DNA from: Myxococcales bacterium
GTDB taxonomy: Bacteria; Myxococcota_A; Polyangia; Haliangiales; Haliangiaceae
Length of the DNA: 64,000 nt
NCBI GenBank assembly: GCA_016717005.1
Contig: JADJUF010000036.1
Span: 49,053 to 113,052 of the forward strand
Direction of reading: 5' to 3'
Shown: one piece after another, positions 59,266 to 64,000 of the stretch
Position numbering within the stretch: the stretch's first letter is position 1
Layout of the letters: every line of letters starts with the position of its first letter
Position numbers and translations under genes: made by a program
Notes under the pieces: model-generated
The model's input: only the letters and a program-made list of their open reading frames with translations
Database searches by the model: none
Told to the model about the DNA's origin: nothing

Positions 59266-60246
59266 TCACTCGCCGAGCCAGCCACACACCGAGTCGGTCG
59301 TCGCGAGGCCGCTGAGGTCGGCGCTGGCCGAGCCGCACACGTGCGCGCCCTGGCACCATGGGCCGCCGGTCGCGCACGCGACCTCGCACCGGCCCGCGTC
59401 GGTCGGCGTCGCGGCGACGCAGCGCAGGCCCGGCTCGCAGTCGGCGTCACACCCGCACGGGTGGCGGCTGCCCTGCCCCAGCACGAACGTCGGCGCGCAC
59501 GTCCCGGCCTGGCACGCGAAGCCCAGCGGGCACGCGACGGTCGCGCTGCACTCGGGCGCGAGGTCGCTGCAGGTGTCCCACAGCCCGTCGGGGATCGACG
59601 CGCAGGTGGCGCCGCCGCCGCAGTCGCGATCGACCTCGCACGGCCGCGCGCACGCGGTGAAGCCGCCGCCCAGCCCGACGCCGCCGAGGCAGCGCTCGCC
59701 CGCGGCCTCGTCGCAGTCGCAGTCCATGGCGCACGCGCCGGTGGTGCCGCACGGGCGCAGCGGCGCCGGCCCGATCGTCAGCGCGACCGTCGGCGGCGTC
59801 GGCGCGACGCCCTCGATCCGCCAGACGCCGACCGGCAGCACCAGCGGTACGATCAGCCGGCGGGTCTCGATCGGGCCGCCGGCCCCGCGGTCGGGCGCGA
59901 ACACCATCGGCTGGATCGCGACCACGCCGGCGCCGCGGGTGACGACCGGCATGGCCGCCAGCTCGGCCGCGGCCGCCGGGTACTCGACGACGATCCGCAC
60001 GGTCCGCGCGCTGGTGAACGGCCCGGGGTCGTCGTGGATGGCGATCGCCGTGGCCGGGCGCGCCGCCGGGCTCCAGGCCACGCACGCCTGCGCACCGTCG
60101 GGACCGCCGCCGTCCGCGTCGCCGCCGTCCGCGCTCACGGCGCCATCGCCCTGGGCGTCGCTCGCCCCGGCGTCGACCGCGCTGCCGCCGCCGCCGCACG
60201 CGCCCACCGCCAGCGCGCACGCGATCACCAGGGTGCGGCTCACCAT
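59266..60246 (-). CDS. Cys-rich secreted lipoprotein
   Basis: A 326-residue protein, lipobox V-G-A-C (ALAVGACGGGGS), Asp/Gly-rich linker. The C-terminal half has at least 14 Cys in short-spaced sets (CAMDCDCDEAAGERC, CEVDRDCGGGATC, CGCDADCEPGLRC), like tenascin/EGF-like or myxobacterial Cys-rich surface repeats. Function unknown. Convergent with the GH18-like gene. Confidence 0.75.
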   Translation of the reverse strand: MVSRTLVIACALAVGACGGGGSAVDAGASDAQGDGAVSADGGDADGGGPDGAQACVAWSPAARPATAIAIHDDPGPFTSARTVRIVVEYPAAAAELAAMPVVTRGAGVVAIQPMVFAPDRGAGGPIETRRLIVPLVLPVGVWRIEGVAPTPPTVALTIGPAPLRPCGTTGACAMDCDCDEAAGERCLGGVGLGGGFTACARPCEVDRDCGGGATCASIPDGLWDTCSDLAPECSATVACPLGFACQAGTCAPTFVLGQGSRHPCGCDADCEPGLRCVAATPTDAGRCEVACATGGPWCQGAHVCGSASADLSGLATTDSVCGWLGE

Positions 60247-60334
60247 GCCGCGACGGTACCACCGACGTCCGCGCCGCCGCGGACGATCCTCAGCGCGCCG
60301 CCAGGCCGAGGGCCTCGAGACCGCGCCGCACGCG

Positions 60335-60448
60335 CACGGCCGGGGACGGTCTGTCGGTCGCGCTGGCTGGACTGCGCGGGTGGCCGCCCGCGGCTCACGA
60401 GCACGGGCCGGGGACGGTCCGTCGGTCGCGGTAGCAGAACTGCGCGAC
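60335..60448. repeat. Degenerate duplication of a gene 3' end (66-bp offset)
   Basis: gcacggccggggacggt at 60335 is matched by gcacgggccggggacggt at 60401, and similarity continues for about 47 bp (gtcggtcgcg then actgcgcg). The second copy is the coding end of the lipoprotein read leftward; the first lies past its stop. Confidence 0.85.
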
Positions 60449-61240
60449 GGCGGTCGCGGTGCCGTCCACACCCGCCCGCGCGCCGAACGTGACCGCGCAC
60501 GGCGTGGTCGACGGCGGGACCCGCTGGTGCAGCTTGATCTGCGCGGCGTGGAACGCCTCGCCGGCGCGCAGGCCACCGGCGGCCTGGTGCGAGACCTCGT
60601 CGGCGGCGCCGTTGGCGCACGCGATCGTGACGTGCATCCAGGTGTCGGCGGGCTGATCGCGGTGGGCCTGCACGGTGTAGCGCAGCACCAGCTGCTCGCC
60701 GCTCAGGTACACGCCGTCGGGATCGGGCTCGACGTGCTCGATCTCGAGCGCGGGCACCGACCAGCCGCCGCCGGTGCCGTCGCCGTCGACCAGGTTGGGC
60801 GGGCACCGCCCCGGGGTCGGCGGCTGCCCCAGCCGCGCGCACACCTCGTACAGCGGCCGGGGCGCGCCGCGGTACCCGAGGTGCTCGGTGATCTGGAGGT
60901 CACACAGCGACGGCTTCGCCGGCAGCTCGGACAGCACGAACGGCGTGCTCACGTACCAGCCCGGGCGCTCGCCGCGCAGCTGCGGGCGGAACCTCGGGTA
61001 CTCCGGCGCGTCGTCGACGAGGCGCAGCGCGCCGACCTGGCAGGCGGCGCGCACCTGGAGGTGGACCTCGTCGCCCTTGGCCGGCGGCGCGTAGCGGTAG
61101 CGCGCCTCCAGGTACCACTCGACCTTGCCGTGATCGTCGCGCGACCGCACCCGGACCTCGATGCCCGCGCGCGGGTCGGCGGTCCCGCCGCCGCCGCACG
61201 CGCACAGCGCGACCGCGATCCCGACCGCGGCGCGCGGCAC
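60395..61240 (-). CDS. Secreted lipoprotein, unknown function
   Basis: A 281-residue protein starting with a GTG at 61240, 1 nt past the leuS stop; lipobox L-C-A-C (AVALCACGGG). Beta-rich body with scattered Cys and Trp; no recognised motif. The start site is fixed by the lipobox. Probably transcribed with leuS (1-nt gap). Confidence 0.7.
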   Translation of the reverse strand: MPRAAVGIAVALCACGGGGTADPRAGIEVRVRSRDDHGKVEWYLEARYRYAPPAKGDEVHLQVRAACQVGALRLVDDAPEYPRFRPQLRGERPGWYVSTPFVLSELPAKPSLCDLQITEHLGYRGAPRPLYEVCARLGQPPTPGRCPPNLVDGDGTGGGWSVPALEIEHVEPDPDGVYLSGEQLVLRYTVQAHRDQPADTWMHVTIACANGAADEVSHQAAGGLRAGEAFHAAQIKLHQRVPPSTTPCAVTFGARAGVDGTATAVAQFCYRDRRTVPGPCS

Positions 61241-61241
61241 C

Positions 61242-63773
<2,532 letters not shown>

Positions 63774-63811
63774 GACGATTCCTGCCGCGCTGCGGGCGTG
63801 GCGTGCGAGAG

Positions 63812-63983
<172 letters not shown>

Positions 63984-64000
63984 GCGGCGGGGCGGCGGGG

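Overview
The window is very GC-rich bacterial DNA (roughly 70-75% by eye) with almost continuous codon usage ending in G or C. The gene content points to a predatory-type deltaproteobacterium of the Myxococcota, probably near Haliangium/Kofleriaceae. The reasons are many secreted lipoproteins with Asp/Gly/Pro-rich linkers, a giant SpvB/FG-GAP/RHS protein, eukaryote-like Ser/Thr kinases fused to AAA ATPase and TPR regions, an FHA-sigma54 activator, a c-di-GMP riboswitch and thrombospondin-3/vWA surface proteins. The taxonomic call is inference; no rRNA or marker set is present. Both ends cut through sequence: the first gene runs off the left edge and the right edge is a long GCGT microsatellite.

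Layout. 1-10.6 kb: a ceramidase-like lipoprotein (partial), an AlkD-like DNA-repair protein with a histone-H1-like Ala/Pro/Lys tail, and the 2315-residue RHS protein containing two 7-unit FG-GAP blocks. 10.8-19 kb: a small DNA-binding protein translationally coupled to clpP, threonine synthase, a cell-surface protein, an SDR, small membrane proteins and a frameshifted Hsp70/YegD-like gene. 19.1-22.6 kb: a tight three-gene cassette (nucleotidyltransferase::cyclitol-synthase fusion, SDR, PfkB kinase) that looks like a pathway to a nucleotide-activated cyclitol. 22.6-27.6 kb: tail-specific protease, then a c-di-GMP-I riboswitch controlling a phospholipase-A2-like lipoprotein, then an FHA-sigma54 activator. 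27.6-37 kb: a diheme beta-propeller lipoprotein, a kinase-ATPase-TPR signalling protein coupled to a phosphopantetheinyl transferase, vWA protein, pirin. 37-44 kb: M15-like peptidase, TSP3/vWA lipoprotein, PlsC-like acyltransferase and a shorter kinase-ATPase.

44-48.5 kb is a four-gene operon (PP2C phosphatase, atypical kinase, isochorismatase-fold hydrolase, vWA protein), read leftward from one promoter with a perfect palindrome between its -35 and -10. It resembles the vWA/kinase/phosphatase triads known beside tellurium-resistance type systems, here with an added hydrolase. 48.7-64 kb holds housekeeping genes (Nudix, htpG, pdxH, a release-factor-like protein, moaB, leuS) mixed with lipoproteins, two small cytochrome-like proteins and a GH18-like protein.

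Cross-cutting observations. (1) Several genes have tandem copies of their own 3' ends just past the stop codon. (2) At least two promoters place the predicted transcription start at or next to the start codon, predicting leaderless mRNAs, and each carries a perfect palindrome. (3) leuS lacks a recognisable HIGH motif although KMSKS is present. (4) More than a dozen genes carry a lipobox, so the window is dominated by envelope proteins.
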